A stretch of 31,782 nucleotides of DNA from JAGQSZ01 sp049672765 (GTDB taxonomy: Bacteria; Actinomycetota; Acidimicrobiia; Acidimicrobiales; Microtrichaceae), in the NCBI GenBank assembly GCA_049672765.1, contig JBATWQ010000407.1, positions 1-31,782 on the forward strand, given 5' to 3'. Under the pieces are notes generated by a model that worked only from the letters and a program-made list of their open reading frames with translations, was not told the origin of the DNA and searched no databases. Position numbers and translations under genes: made by a program. Numbering within the stretch: the stretch's first letter is position 1; every line of letters starts with the position of its first letter. Positions 15,599-24,817 of this stretch are shown piece by piece.

Positions 15599-16786
15599 AT
15601 GGCCGAGATAACACTGGACCACGTCTACAAGGTGTACGCCGACGGGACCCAGGCTGTCCGGGACCTGAGCCTGTCAATCGCGGAGGGTGAGTTCATGGTG
15701 CTCGTCGGCCCGTCGGGTTGCGGCAAAACAACGGCGTTGCGGATGGTCGCCGGCCTGGAGGACATATCGTCAGGCACCGTCTCCATCGGCGGCCGGGTCG
15801 TAAACCAGGACCCACCAAAGGCACGCGACGTCGCCATGGTCTTCCAGAACTACGCGCTCTACCCCCACCTATCGGTACGGGACAACATCGGCTTCGGCCT
15901 CAAGCTGCGCAAGATGGACCGCGAAGAGATCAAACGACGTGTCGACCGCGCCGCCGACACACTGGGTCTGGACGAATATCTCGACCGCAAACCGAAGGCA
16001 CTATCGGGTGGTCAACGCCAACGCGTGGCAATGGGTCGAGCGATCGTGCGCGAACCGAAGGCCTTCCTGATGGATGAGCCACTTTCCAATCTCGACGCCA
16101 AGCTCCGCGTCCAGATGCGGGCCGAAGTGCTTCGCCTCCAACAGTCGCTCGAGGTCACCACTCTCTACGTCACCCATGACCAGGTCGAGGCGATGACCAT
16201 GGGTGATCGGGTGGCCGTGCTCAAGCGTGGATTGCTCCAACAGGTTGATGCTCCCCAGGTCCTCTATGACCATCCGGACAATCTTTTCGTGGCCGGATTC
16301 ATTGGCTCGCCGGCGATGAACCTGCTCGAAGCCCGGCTGGAGCTGGATGACGGGCCGCGAGTCCAGGTCGGCTCCCAGGTCATTGAAATGGATCAGAAGG
16401 TGATCGCCGAGCGGCCGTCGCTCCGCAACTACGGCGGACGCACGTTGGTTCTGGGTATCCGCCCCGAGGAGATGGAGGATGCCTCACTGGCTACCGACAC
16501 CCCGCCGGGACAGAGGATCTCGGTGCGGACAACGCTGGTCGAGGCGCTCGGCTCCGAACTCCTGGTCCACGCCGAGATCGATGCACCGCCGCTGCATACC
16601 GAGGACACCCGGGAATTAGCCGAGGACGTCGGCACCGGACTTACCAAACTGCAGGGCAAGTCAGAAGTGGTGGCCAAGGTCAGCCCACGTAGCCGCATAC
16701 GGGCAGACGCCGACGTCGAGCTGGCAATCGATATCACCCGAGTTCATTTCTTCGATCCCGATTCCGGTAGGGCGGTAACTGACTGA
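15599..16786 (+). CDS. Sugar ABC importer ATP-binding subunit (MalK/UgpC/AglK type)
   Basis: This 395-residue ATPase has Walker A GPSGCGKT (37-44), Q-loop near 83, signature LSGGQ (135-139), Walker B FLMDE (156-160) and switch His193, then a C-terminal regulatory OB/TOBE region starting about 240, as in MalK-type subunits of CUT1 importers. It energises uptake through the two permeases encoded downstream. ATG 15599 is preferred because GGAGG lies eight bases upstream; an earlier in-frame start at 15569 lacks this and adds residues outside the family. It is the first gene of a four-gene operon of ATPase, binding protein and two permeases. Confidence 0.94.
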   Translation: MAEITLDHVYKVYADGTQAVRDLSLSIAEGEFMVLVGPSGCGKTTALRMVAGLEDISSGTVSIGGRVVNQDPPKARDVAMVFQNYALYPHLSVRDNIGFGLKLRKMDREEIKRRVDRAADTLGLDEYLDRKPKALSGGQRQRVAMGRAIVREPKAFLMDEPLSNLDAKLRVQMRAEVLRLQQSLEVTTLYVTHDQVEAMTMGDRVAVLKRGLLQQVDAPQVLYDHPDNLFVAGFIGSPAMNLLEARLELDDGPRVQVGSQVIEMDQKVIAERPSLRNYGGRTLVLGIRPEEMEDASLATDTPPGQRISVRTTLVEALGSELLVHAEIDAPPLHTEDTRELAEDVGTGLTKLQGKSEVVAKVSPRSRIRADADVELAIDITRVHFFDPDSGRAVTD

Positions 16787-16835
16787 TTCGGGGTAGAGGT
16801 TCCACCAACAAGTCATAAGCCGAGGAGGCCCCCAA

Positions 16836-18158
16836 ATGAAGCGACACACCAGATGGTTCGCTCTACTCGCAGCCGTGCTGCTGATCGCAGCTTCATGCAG
16901 CTCGGACGGAGAGAATGCCGACAGTGGCAGCAGCAACGGGGGATCGGCCACGAGCCAGGACCTCAAAGGATCGACCCTCGAGGTCGCAGCGGTATGGAGC
17001 GGCGACGAGCAGGCCAACTTCCAGAAGGTACTGAAGAAGTTCGAGGATGACACGGGGGCAACGGTGAAGTTCACATCCACCGGTGACGACATTGCGACAA
17101 TCGTCGGCGGCCGGATTGAGGGTGGCTCTCCCCCCGACATAGCCGTTCTTCCCCAGCCAGGGCTGCTCAAGGAGTTCGCGCAGAAGGGCGACTTGAAGTC
17201 GATCGAGGAGGCGGCAGGATCGACCGTCGATGAGAACTACGACAAGACCTGGCGGGACCTCGGAACGGTCGACGGAACGCTATACGGCGTCTGGTTCAAG
17301 GCATCCAACAAGTCGACGTTCTGGTATGACATCAAGGCTCTCGATGACGCCGGCGTCAAGCCCCCGGAAGACTGGAAGTCGCTCATCGACGACAGCCAGA
17401 CCCTGCTCGATTCGGGGATAACACCGATCTCGGTCGCAGGAGCTGACGGATGGACCCTCACCGACTGGTTCGAGAACGTCTACATCCGCCAGGCCGGGCC
17501 AGAGATGTACGACAAGTTGGCCACCCACCAGATCCCCTGGACCGACGACTCGGTCGTGAAGGCGCTCGACACGATGGGTCAGGTGATCGGTCAGGACAAG
17601 TTCGTGGTCGACGGATTGAAGGGTGCGCTGCAGATCGACTTTCCGACCTCTGTTACGAACGTCTTCGGCAACAACCCAAAGGGGGCGATGGTCTACGAGG
17701 GCGACTTCGTCGCCGGCAACATAACTGGTGAAACGGATTCGAAACTCGGAACTGATGCCGACTTTGTTCCGTTCCCGAGCGTGGATGGCTCCGAGCCCGC
17801 CGTGGTCGGCGGGGGCGACGTGGCGGTGATGCTGACATCGAACAAGGCCTCTGAGGCACTCATCAAGTACCTCGCCACCCCTGAGGCGGCCGAGATCTGG
17901 GCGGAGGCAGGTGGGTTCACCTCACCGAACAAGAACGTCGACACCAGCGTCTACCCGGATGCGACCACCAAGAAGAGTGCCGAGAACCTGGTTGACGCCA
18001 AGGTGTTCCGGTTCGACCTTTCAGACCTGCAACCCGCAGCGTTCGGCAGCACCCCGGGACAGGGCCTGTTCAAGCTTTTCCAGGACTGGCTCGCAGATCC
18101 GACCCAGAGCAAGACCATTGCCCAGAACATGGAGACTGCGGCGGCGGCTGCGTACTGA
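16836..18158 (+). CDS. Sugar-binding lipoprotein (AglE-like) of the ABC importer
   Basis: This 440-residue extracellular solute-binding protein has a lipoprotein signal peptide ending in AASC (C21) and a short Ser/Gly-rich tether, then the bilobed family-1 fold with the GSPPDIAVLPQPG block found in alpha-glucoside-binding AglE-type proteins. It should capture a mono- or oligosaccharide outside the membrane and deliver it to the permeases. The ATG has AGGAGG seven bases upstream. It starts 49 bases after the ATPase gene and ends 10 bases before the first permease. An alpha-glucoside substrate is an inference from the AglE-like pattern. Confidence 0.9.
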   Translation: MKRHTRWFALLAAVLLIAASCSSDGENADSGSSNGGSATSQDLKGSTLEVAAVWSGDEQANFQKVLKKFEDDTGATVKFTSTGDDIATIVGGRIEGGSPPDIAVLPQPGLLKEFAQKGDLKSIEEAAGSTVDENYDKTWRDLGTVDGTLYGVWFKASNKSTFWYDIKALDDAGVKPPEDWKSLIDDSQTLLDSGITPISVAGADGWTLTDWFENVYIRQAGPEMYDKLATHQIPWTDDSVVKALDTMGQVIGQDKFVVDGLKGALQIDFPTSVTNVFGNNPKGAMVYEGDFVAGNITGETDSKLGTDADFVPFPSVDGSEPAVVGGGDVAVMLTSNKASEALIKYLATPEAAEIWAEAGGFTSPNKNVDTSVYPDATTKKSAENLVDAKVFRFDLSDLQPAAFGSTPGQGLFKLFQDWLADPTQSKTIAQNMETAAAAAY

Positions 18159-18168
18159 AGGGGATGAC

Positions 18169-19647
18169 GTGAGCGACGTACCGGATACCGGGCCGCCAGG
18201 CACGGGCCAGCCCGGGTCAGGCCAGCCAGAGTCAGGCCAGCTGGAGCCAGGCCAGCTGGAGCCAGGCCAGCCGGAGTCAGGTCAGGTGGGTTCAGGACAA
18301 AGCGGGTCGGGATCGGACCAGGCGGGGGGTCTGGTCCTGACCGGTGGCAGCGGCCGTCGTATGAGGGGCCGCGAGATGTACCTGGGACTTCTGTTCCTGG
18401 TACCGGCCCTGATTCTTCTGGGTGCGATCGTCGTGTATCCGGTGTTCTTCACGTTGGGACGGAGCCTGTTTTCGGCACGGGGTGGCTCATTTGTCGGCAT
18501 CGAGAACTACCAGAAGATGTTCGAGAGCGCATCGACGCGCACCGCCATCAAGAACAACGTCATCTGGGTTGTCGTGGCTCCCGTGCTGGCCACTTCGATC
18601 GGGCTGGTGTTCGCGGTCCTGACCGAGCGCATCAAGCTCGGCACTGCGTTCAAGTTGTTGATCTTCATGCCGATGGCAATCTCGTTCCTCGCCGCCGGCG
18701 TCATCTTCAGACTCGTCTACGACCAGTCGCCTGACCGTGGCGTACTCAACGCGGCCGGCAGGGCGGTCGTCGGAGTCTTCCAGGAACCGGGCCCGTATCC
18801 ACGGGCACGGCCGGTCGATGAGGCCTTCGCGAAGAAGAGCGGCGGTTTCACATCAACCGAAACGGTGCAGGTCGGGTCCACGCTGATGGTCGGCATGGTC
18901 GGCATCCCGCCCTCCCAGGTTCCCAACGATGCCAAGCAGGCGGAAGCGGCACCCAAGGCCCCCGACGGAACGATCACCGGAGTGGTATGGCTAGATTTTG
19001 CGCGAGGGGGCGGGGGAACACGCGGACAGATCGACAGCGGTGAACTCGGTTTGCCCAACATGACTGTTCAACTTGTCGACCCCGCTGGCAAGGTGCTCGC
19101 AAGTGCAACCACAGACACAAGGGGTCGCTTCCGAATCGATGATGTCAATGCGTCGACTTCGCTCTCGCCCCGACTGGCGTCCAGCAATTTTCGAGCGCCC
19201 TGGCCGGGCGAGAAGTGGCTTGGGCCCTCACTCGTTACGCCCGCCGTGATCGGTTCGTTCCTGTGGATCTGGACCGGCTTCGCAATGATGCTGATCGCCG
19301 CGGGCCTGTCCGCAATCCCACGGGAGACCTTGGAGGCAGCCCGCGTGGACGGGGCGAGCGAATGGCAGGTATTCCGTCGGGTGACTGTCCCACTATTACG
19401 ACCCGTCCTTTTGGTGGTGGTCGTAACGCTCGTCATCAACGTGTTGAAGATCTTTGACCTGGTGTTGGTGATTCCTCCCAGTTCATCTCAGGCCTCTGCG
19501 AACGTGATCGCGCTCGAGCTCTGGCGAGTGTCCTTCGGTGGGGGTAGCGACCAAGGATTGGGCAGCGCACTCGGAGTCCTGTTGTTCGTCCTGGTGCTTC
19601 CGGCCATGTTGTTCAACATCAAGCGTTTCCGATCCGAGGAGGCCTAG
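18169..19647 (+). CDS. Sugar ABC permease 1 (MalF/AglF type) with inserted SdrD_B-like domain
   Basis: This 492-residue inner-membrane permease has a cytoplasmic low-complexity N-terminus (residues 11-50, seven five-residue units), a first helix at about 70-93, helices to about 184, a long insertion at about 186-352, and the remaining helices with the EAA loop EAARVDGASEWQVFRRVTVP (389-408) that contacts the ATPase. The insertion contains a region at about 267-326 patterned like an SdrD_B/Cna-B beta domain (TGVVWLDF, then D-x-GE-x-GL, then a TTDTRGRFRIDD close), expected outside the membrane. GTG 18169 is chosen because AAGGGG lies just upstream and because the frame before it overlaps the binding-protein gene. 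Similar insertions may occur in other actinobacterial AglF proteins. Confidence 0.88.
   Translation: MSDVPDTGPPGTGQPGSGQPESGQLEPGQLEPGQPESGQVGSGQSGSGSDQAGGLVLTGGSGRRMRGREMYLGLLFLVPALILLGAIVVYPVFFTLGRSLFSARGGSFVGIENYQKMFESASTRTAIKNNVIWVVVAPVLATSIGLVFAVLTERIKLGTAFKLLIFMPMAISFLAAGVIFRLVYDQSPDRGVLNAAGRAVVGVFQEPGPYPRARPVDEAFAKKSGGFTSTETVQVGSTLMVGMVGIPPSQVPNDAKQAEAAPKAPDGTITGVVWLDFARGGGGTRGQIDSGELGLPNMTVQLVDPAGKVLASATTDTRGRFRIDDVNASTSLSPRLASSNFRAPWPGEKWLGPSLVTPAVIGSFLWIWTGFAMMLIAAGLSAIPRETLEAARVDGASEWQVFRRVTVPLLRPVLLVVVVTLVINVLKIFDLVLVIPPSSSQASANVIALELWRVSFGGGSDQGLGSALGVLLFVLVLPAMLFNIKRFRSEEA
18205..18309 (+). repeat. Seven-unit 15-bp tandem repeat in the permease N-terminus
   Basis: Seven in-frame units, consensus GGCCAGCYGGAGYCA, encode GQ[P/L/V]E[S/P]-like pentapeptides (residues 13-47 of the permease). 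Two units are identical. Because the unit is a multiple of three, copy-number change would keep the reading frame. Confidence 0.85.
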
Positions 19648-20550
19648 ATGGCTGGACCGCCACGTTCTGAGCCCGAATCGTTGCCGCCGGACGCGATCAA
19701 GGTACGACTGACCACCAGACTCGCTAGCAAGCTTTCGAGTGGCCCCATATACGTGTTCCTGATCGTTGTGTCACTCATTTGGATCACCCCCACGATCGGG
19801 TTGTTCATTTCGTCCCTACGGTCACGCACAGAGATCTCAGGCAGTGGATGGTGGACGGTGTTGGCAAATCCGGGCCAACTCACCTTCGACAACTACCGGG
19901 CCCTGCTCCAGAACAACCGCATCATTAGTTCGTTCTGGAACACGGTGTTCATCTCGGTTCCTGCGACCATCCTGGTGGTCGTAATTTCCGCCATGGCCGC
20001 CTACGCATTTGCGTTCATCCGGTTCCCGGGTCGCGACGGTGTCTTTCTCGTGGTCGTCGGACTCCTGGTCGTCCCGATCCAGGTCGCGCTGATTCCGATA
20101 GCGCAGCTCTACGGCAAGCTCCACATCTTTGGCCAGGTCAGCGGCGTGGTGCTCTTCCATGTGGCCTTCGGTCTGCCACTCGGCATTTTCCTGCTCCGCA
20201 ACTTCTTCAACGGGATACCCACCGAGTTGTTGGAAGCCGCGCGCATGGACGGTGCGAGCGAGGTGCGCCTATTCATCAAGGTGGTGCTGCCACTTGGACT
20301 ACCAGCTATCGCCTCGTTGGCCATCTTCCAGTTCCTCTGGGTTTGGAACGACCTGCTGGTCGCACTGATATTCGCCAACACCGATTCAGCGCCACTGACG
20401 GTCGCCATCCGCGAACAGACACGGCAATTCGGCTCGAACATCGACGTGATCGCACCTGGGGCCTTTTTGTCGATGCTGGTCCCGTTGGTCGTCTTCTTCG
20501 CGTTCCAACGGTTCTTCGTGCAAGGACTATTGGCTGGCTCCTCGAAGTAG
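19648..20550 (+). CDS. Sugar ABC permease 2 (MalG/AglG type)
   Basis: This 300-residue inner-membrane permease has about six helices and the EAA loop EAARMDGASEVRLFIKVVLP (about 196-215), typical of the MalG half of CUT1 importers. It pairs with the MalF-type permease to form the channel served by the upstream ATPase. The ATG follows directly on the TAG of the previous gene, and GAGGAGG within that gene's end serves as ribosome binding site, so translation is coupled. It ends 25 bases before the convergent helicase gene, with no clear terminator between them. No glycosidase or regulator gene is adjacent. Confidence 0.93.
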   Translation: MAGPPRSEPESLPPDAIKVRLTTRLASKLSSGPIYVFLIVVSLIWITPTIGLFISSLRSRTEISGSGWWTVLANPGQLTFDNYRALLQNNRIISSFWNTVFISVPATILVVVISAMAAYAFAFIRFPGRDGVFLVVVGLLVVPIQVALIPIAQLYGKLHIFGQVSGVVLFHVAFGLPLGIFLLRNFFNGIPTELLEAARMDGASEVRLFIKVVLPLGLPAIASLAIFQFLWVWNDLLVALIFANTDSAPLTVAIREQTRQFGSNIDVIAPGAFLSMLVPLVVFFAFQRFFVQGLLAGSSK

Positions 20551-20575
20551 AAGTTCCCGGCGGACGAGCGAGCCC

Positions 20576-23206
20576 TCAGATCAGCCGTTCGACACCGGCG
20601 AACGCGATCACCAGAGCGCTGTCGTCCCGGCTGCGATCGAAGTCGATGACCCCGCGGAGTCTCCATTCGCCGCTCTCCTCCGGGTCGAGGAGGATCTGGG
20701 TCACCTCGTAGCGACCGGAGACCGATCCGCCGTCGGCCACGGGTTCGTCGAAGACGAAGAAGTTGGGGCCTCGGGCGTTGGGTCCTATGTCGACCCAGTT
20801 GTGTTCGGCCCAATAGCCATCCATGAGCGCGTCGATGGCTCTGGCATCCCTCGGGGCAGGCCCCGCCTCGCCATCAACGGGCTCAACACCCTCGACCTGT
20901 TCGAGATCGGCGACCGTGGCCCCGAGCGCGCGCCGCGCGGCGGCCTGGACCCAGCGGAACATTTCGGTGCGCACAAGCGCCCGGAACTCGCGACGATTCC
21001 TCGTGATGTCCACCGCTTGGCCGCTACCCAGGTCGTCCATATCCAGGATTGCGACGTCCTCGCCGAGCGAAATGCGCTCGAGCCGCTCCCATTCCTCCAA
21101 CAACGACGAGTCGACACTGCGGATTACACCTGCGAGCCAGTCTCCGATCTCGGTGAGCTCGGGGCTCCGCAGGTGATCGGGCACGTTGCGTTCCAACGCC
21201 CGGTAACAGTCGGCCAGATAGCGCAGGATCAGGCCCTCCGAACGCTGCAGTCCGTACCGGTGTACGTAGCCGGTGAAGCTCTCACCCTGCTCGAACATCT
21301 CCCGGGCGATCGACTTTGGACGGACCCACTCACCGGCCAGCCAGGGATTGGCATCAAGGTGGATCCGCCACGCCCCCGCCAATACTTCACCCAGGGGCTT
21401 GGGCCAGTCGATCTCTGCGACCTTGTCCTGGCGTTCGGTGAACTCGACTCCCTCGGCGCTGAGCTTCGCCCACTCGACGTCGCGCAGCGCACGACGCTGG
21501 GCGATCAGGATGGGGGATGGATCCTCAAGGCTGGCCTCGATGACGCTCACCATGTCAAGCGCTACGCCGTAGGGCGACGCTGGCGTCGGAGCGCCGACCG
21601 CGTCCGCGGGCGCGTCAATCGTCCCGGGGTCCTCGGCGATGATTGCCAGCATGTCGACGACGAACGGCGAAAGAGGCCGATCGAGTGAGAACCGCTCCTG
21701 GAGAAGCGGGTTCGGTCGATGTGCCCTTCCCTCGTCATCGGGAGCGTCGAGCGCCTCGATCAGTTCGGCTTCGATCAGGGAGGCCAGCATCTCGTCGATC
21801 TGGTCGACCATCTGGTCGCGGGCCGATTCCTTGATGAAACTGCTCCGCACGATGTTTCGCAGTTGGTCGACGCCATCTCCGGGGCGATCAAGCACCCGCA
21901 ACACGGCACCATCACCAATCTGGAACCGGCTAGTCAACGTTTCTGGCACGCCGTTGACGAGTCGGTTGAACGTGTCCTCGTTCCAATCCTTGAAACCGTG
22001 CTCGGGTGCCTTCTTGCGGTGCTTCAGGCGCTTCCCCGCGTTGGCTGCCTTCGCCTCGTCACGGCGGTTCTCGATCCAATAGGCCGGTGCCTGAACGACG
22101 ACGGTTCCCGAGGTGTCATAGCCCCTTCGCCCGGCGCGTCCGGCGATCTGTTGGAACTCACGCACCCGCAACAGTCGAGTACCGGCGCCGTCGAACTTGC
22201 AGAGTTGGGTGAGCAGCACGGTCCGGATCGGAATGTTCACCCCGACCCCCAGGGTGTCGGTGCCGCAAATGAGTTTCAGCAGTCCTGCACGGGCCATCCG
22301 CTCGACCAATAGGCGGTAACGGGGCAGCAGTCCGGCGTGGTGCACACCTACTCCTGCTGCGAGATAGCGGCGGAGGTCTTTGCCGAAGGGGGTGTCGAAG
22401 CGGAAGCCCGACATAAGGTCGGCCGCCCTCTGCTTCTCGTCCTTGGTCAACACGTTGAGACTCATGAACGACTGGGCCGCTTGGCTGGCCGCCTTCTGGG
22501 TGAAGTAGACGACATACACCGGCGCCAGGTTGTCAGCCACGAGCTCGTTGATCGTTTCGTGGAGGGAAGTGACCGCGTATCGGAACGACAGTGGCACCGG
22601 ACGCTCACCGCCGGTGACGAGTGTCGTGCTGCGCGACGTCTCGCGGTCCAGATGCTCGTGGAGCCAGGCTGTGTCCCCGATCGTGGCGGACATCAATAGA
22701 AACCTGGTGTCGGAAAGTTCGAGGAGGGGCAGCTCCCAGGCCCAGCCGCGGCCACGTTCAGAGAAGTAGTGGAACTCGTCCATGGTGACGTGACGCAACG
22801 GTAGGTCTCGCCCAGACTCGAGTACCCCGTGGGCGAGGATCTCTGCGGTGCAGCAGACAATCGGTGCCGTCGGGTTGATCTGGGAGTCGCCGGTCACCAT
22901 GCCGACGTTCTCGGCGCCGAATATCTCGCGGAAGTCGAAGAACTTCTCCGAAACGAGCGCCTTTATCGGCGCCGTGTAAACCGAGAAACCACCTGCTGCG
23001 AACGCCTCGGCGTGGCCCGCGGTCGCAACCAACGACTTTCCCGATCCGGTCGGAGTCGTGATCACAACGTGGTCATCGGCAAAAAGCGCCAGAGCCGCAT
23101 CTTCCTGAGCGGGGTACATCGTTAGGCCTTGTGCGGCCACCCACTCGGTGAAGCGGTCAAGGACATCATCGCCGGCCATACCCGGCTGAATATCTAGAGG
23201 CTCCAC
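20576..23206 (-). CDS. DEAD/DEAH-box helicase with DUF3516 (Ski2-like)
   Basis: This 876-residue SF2 helicase shows motif I TPTGSGKS (51-58), motif II DEFH (143-146), motif III SAT (173-175) and motif VI QIAGRAGRRG, then a long C-terminal DUF3516 region, an arrangement seen in actinobacterial Ski2/Mtr4-like helicases. It probably unwinds RNA or structured nucleic acid in the cytoplasm; the biological substrate is unknown. GTG 23206 is preferred because a TACCAT hexamer lies six bases upstream on the minus strand, indicating a leaderless start; ATG 23179 is the alternative and would remove nine residues. It is convergent with the sugar importer operon. Confidence 0.9.
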   Translation of the reverse strand: MEPLDIQPGMAGDDVLDRFTEWVAAQGLTMYPAQEDAALALFADDHVVITTPTGSGKSLVATAGHAEAFAAGGFSVYTAPIKALVSEKFFDFREIFGAENVGMVTGDSQINPTAPIVCCTAEILAHGVLESGRDLPLRHVTMDEFHYFSERGRGWAWELPLLELSDTRFLLMSATIGDTAWLHEHLDRETSRSTTLVTGGERPVPLSFRYAVTSLHETINELVADNLAPVYVVYFTQKAASQAAQSFMSLNVLTKDEKQRAADLMSGFRFDTPFGKDLRRYLAAGVGVHHAGLLPRYRLLVERMARAGLLKLICGTDTLGVGVNIPIRTVLLTQLCKFDGAGTRLLRVREFQQIAGRAGRRGYDTSGTVVVQAPAYWIENRRDEAKAANAGKRLKHRKKAPEHGFKDWNEDTFNRLVNGVPETLTSRFQIGDGAVLRVLDRPGDGVDQLRNIVRSSFIKESARDQMVDQIDEMLASLIEAELIEALDAPDDEGRAHRPNPLLQERFSLDRPLSPFVVDMLAIIAEDPGTIDAPADAVGAPTPASPYGVALDMVSVIEASLEDPSPILIAQRRALRDVEWAKLSAEGVEFTERQDKVAEIDWPKPLGEVLAGAWRIHLDANPWLAGEWVRPKSIAREMFEQGESFTGYVHRYGLQRSEGLILRYLADCYRALERNVPDHLRSPELTEIGDWLAGVIRSVDSSLLEEWERLERISLGEDVAILDMDDLGSGQAVDITRNRREFRALVRTEMFRWVQAAARRALGATVADLEQVEGVEPVDGEAGPAPRDARAIDALMDGYWAEHNWVDIGPNARGPNFFVFDEPVADGGSVSGRYEVTQILLDPEESGEWRLRGVIDFDRSRDDSALVIAFAGVERLI

Positions 23207-23212
23207 AGAGAC

Positions 23213-23218
23213 ATGGTA
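23213..23218 (-). promoter_or_regulatory. -10-like hexamer of the DUF3516 helicase gene (leaderless)
   Basis: TACCAT on the minus strand ends six bases before GTG 23206. No Shine-Dalgarno sequence is present. The 247-base divergent gap 23207-23453 holds no other recognisable gene. Confidence 0.45.
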
Positions 23219-23439
23219 GGGGAGTGCCCGATGCTGGCTATTCCGCCGTCTAACTCATAAGCCCCAGTCAGTTGTCCGAGTCCGCTGCCGGAGTCAGATG
23301 CCCAGGCACGCCAGAACCTCACCCCTGGGTCCTAGGACCTCGAACCTGACCGGTTTGAACAACCTCGGCGGCGTAGCCGGGTCGTGTTCAATGTGAGTCG
23401 CCGATGACGTTGCCCCATGTGCATCCTCGACCACCGGAG

Positions 23440-23445
23440 TAGTGT
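23440..23445 (+). promoter_or_regulatory. Possible -10 hexamer of the phosphodiesterase lipoprotein gene
   Basis: TAGTGT (TANNNT) ends eight bases before ATG 23454. The spacer is two bases longer than at the other leaderless starts in this window, so support is weaker. Confidence 0.25.
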
Positions 23446-23453
23446 CCGGGCCC

Positions 23454-24494
23454 ATGGCGGAATGGAATGACCAAACAGGTACTCAAAGTCGGCGTAGATC
23501 GAATCGGCGGTCAGCGCTTTCAGTCGCGATCCTGAGCGTGATCGGCGTGGTCGCTCTCGTCTCCGCCTGCACGCCTCCGCCGTCTGATCCCGGCAGTCCA
23601 CCGACGACGCTCAATCCGCTACCCCAACCACCGGGCAGCTTCTCGGTACTCACCTACAACGTCGCGGGACTACCCCAGGGCATTTCGGGATCGAACCCCG
23701 AATGGAATCTTCCGATCGTCAGCCCGTTGTTGAACGCCTATGACGTGGTTCTCACTCAGGAGGACTTCGACTGGTGGCAGCCGATCGCCGGAATACTCGA
23801 CTTCGCGAACTACCACACCCGTCTGCGCTCTGCGGCCGAACATCCATGGCGGACCGACCGTCACCCGGGTCCGGAATCAGTTGGTGTCGATGCCGGCGCC
23901 AGAGGTCTGCTGGTCGGGGACGGAATCGGGATCATGGCGAAATATCCGTTCAGTGGCGAGAAGCAGCACGCATGGAAGAACTGTTTCGGCGGGATCCTTC
24001 CCGATGGTGGAGCTGCGGACTGTCTCGCCATGAAGGGTTTCCGCATGGTGACGATGACCTTGGGAGACGGCCACGAGGTCGATGTCTACAGCCTCCACGG
24101 AGAGGCGGGTGGTACGCCGGCGGATCAGGCTCTACAGGAAGAGGATTACGCAGAACTCGCCGACTTCATCAACGCCCGCGGGACTGATCGGGCGATCGTT
24201 CTCGGTGGCGATACCAACCTGCACACCGACGACATCCATCCCGACGGTGGTGGCGGAGCGGACACGGTGATCTGGCAACGATTCCTGTCCGCGACCGGGC
24301 TCAGCGATGTGTGCATCCAGTTGTCGTGCCCCGAGCCTGGAAGCATCGACAAGATCGCCTACCGCAACAGTTCGACAGTTTCGCTGAGTCCGACGAGCGC
24401 AGACTTTCCCCGCGAACGCTTTCAGGTAAATGGCGTCGACCTGAGCGACCACCCACCCTTCGTAGCAACGTTCGACTGGGACGTACCGCGCTAG
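23454..24494 (+). CDS. Endonuclease/exonuclease/phosphatase-family lipoprotein
   Basis: This 346-residue protein has a basic N-terminus, a hydrophobic segment and lipobox VSAC (C39), followed by a proline-rich spacer. The mature part is a DNase I-like fold: LTYNVAGLP, a QED metal-ligand block, VYSLHGEAG, LGGDTN (near residue 253) and a closing SDHPP (near 333), which are the metal and phosphate-binding motifs of this superfamily. It should be an extracytoplasmic metal-dependent phosphodiesterase acting on nucleic acid, a phospholipid such as sphingomyelin, or an inositol phosphate. Which one is not clear; the cysteines in the mature domain (KNCFGG, DVCIQLSC) suggest disulfides. GTG 23442 is an alternative start. 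Confidence 0.82.
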   Translation: MAEWNDQTGTQSRRRSNRRSALSVAILSVIGVVALVSACTPPPSDPGSPPTTLNPLPQPPGSFSVLTYNVAGLPQGISGSNPEWNLPIVSPLLNAYDVVLTQEDFDWWQPIAGILDFANYHTRLRSAAEHPWRTDRHPGPESVGVDAGARGLLVGDGIGIMAKYPFSGEKQHAWKNCFGGILPDGGAADCLAMKGFRMVTMTLGDGHEVDVYSLHGEAGGTPADQALQEEDYAELADFINARGTDRAIVLGGDTNLHTDDIHPDGGGGADTVIWQRFLSATGLSDVCIQLSCPEPGSIDKIAYRNSSTVSLSPTSADFPRERFQVNGVDLSDHPPFVATFDWDVPR

Positions 24495-24539
24495 AACCGA
24501 ACGATAAACCGCACTTCTGTACATTTCCGCTGTTCTAGC

Positions 24540-24545
24540 TATAAT
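24540..24545 (+). promoter_or_regulatory. Consensus -10 box (TATAAT) of the toxin-antitoxin operon
   Basis: A perfect TATAAT ends five bases before the ATG at 24551, in a locally AT-rich stretch, with no ribosome binding site. This indicates a leaderless antitoxin mRNA. The best -35 candidate, TTCTGT at 24515-24520, is weak and at 19-base spacing. Confidence 0.6.
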
Positions 24546-24550
24546 TTGGC

Positions 24551-24817
24551 ATGGCTGATATAACCGTCACTGAGGCCCGGGCTCGTCTTGCGGCTGTTGT
24601 CGATGAGGCAAGAGTTGGAGGCGAGCCTGTATTTCTGACTCGCCACGGAAGGCGGGTCGCAGCGGTCATAGACGCCGACGCACTTGAGGAAATGATCGAA
24701 GCGAGCGAGAACTTGGCAGACATCGAGTCGGCCGCTTCGGCCCGTCGCGAAATGGTCGAAGCCGGGGAAACACCGATTCCATGGGAAGAGGTAAAGGCCG
24801 AACTCGGCTTGACGTGA
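24551..24817 (+). CDS. Phd/YefM-type antitoxin
   Basis: This 88-residue protein opens with the Phd/YefM pattern ITVTEARARLAAVVDEA and PVFLTRHGRRVAAVIDADALEEM, the DNA-binding and dimerisation part. Its C-terminal 30 residues (acidic, with a WEEVKAELG end) would wrap the toxin. Such antitoxins neutralise the partner and repress their own operon. It overlaps the toxin gene by four bases (GTGA). The promoter box TATAAT is five bases upstream of the start. The assignment is firm; no cognate target is implied. Confidence 0.92.
   Translation: MADITVTEARARLAAVVDEARVGGEPVFLTRHGRRVAAVIDADALEEMIEASENLADIESAASARREMVEAGETPIPWEEVKAELGLT

Noticed and set aside
23328..23339. Perfect 12-bp palindrome GGTCCTAGGACC in the gap before the lipoprotein gene
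   Set aside because: A 12-bp palindrome is expected about eight times by chance in 31.8 kb, and nothing ties this one to a promoter.
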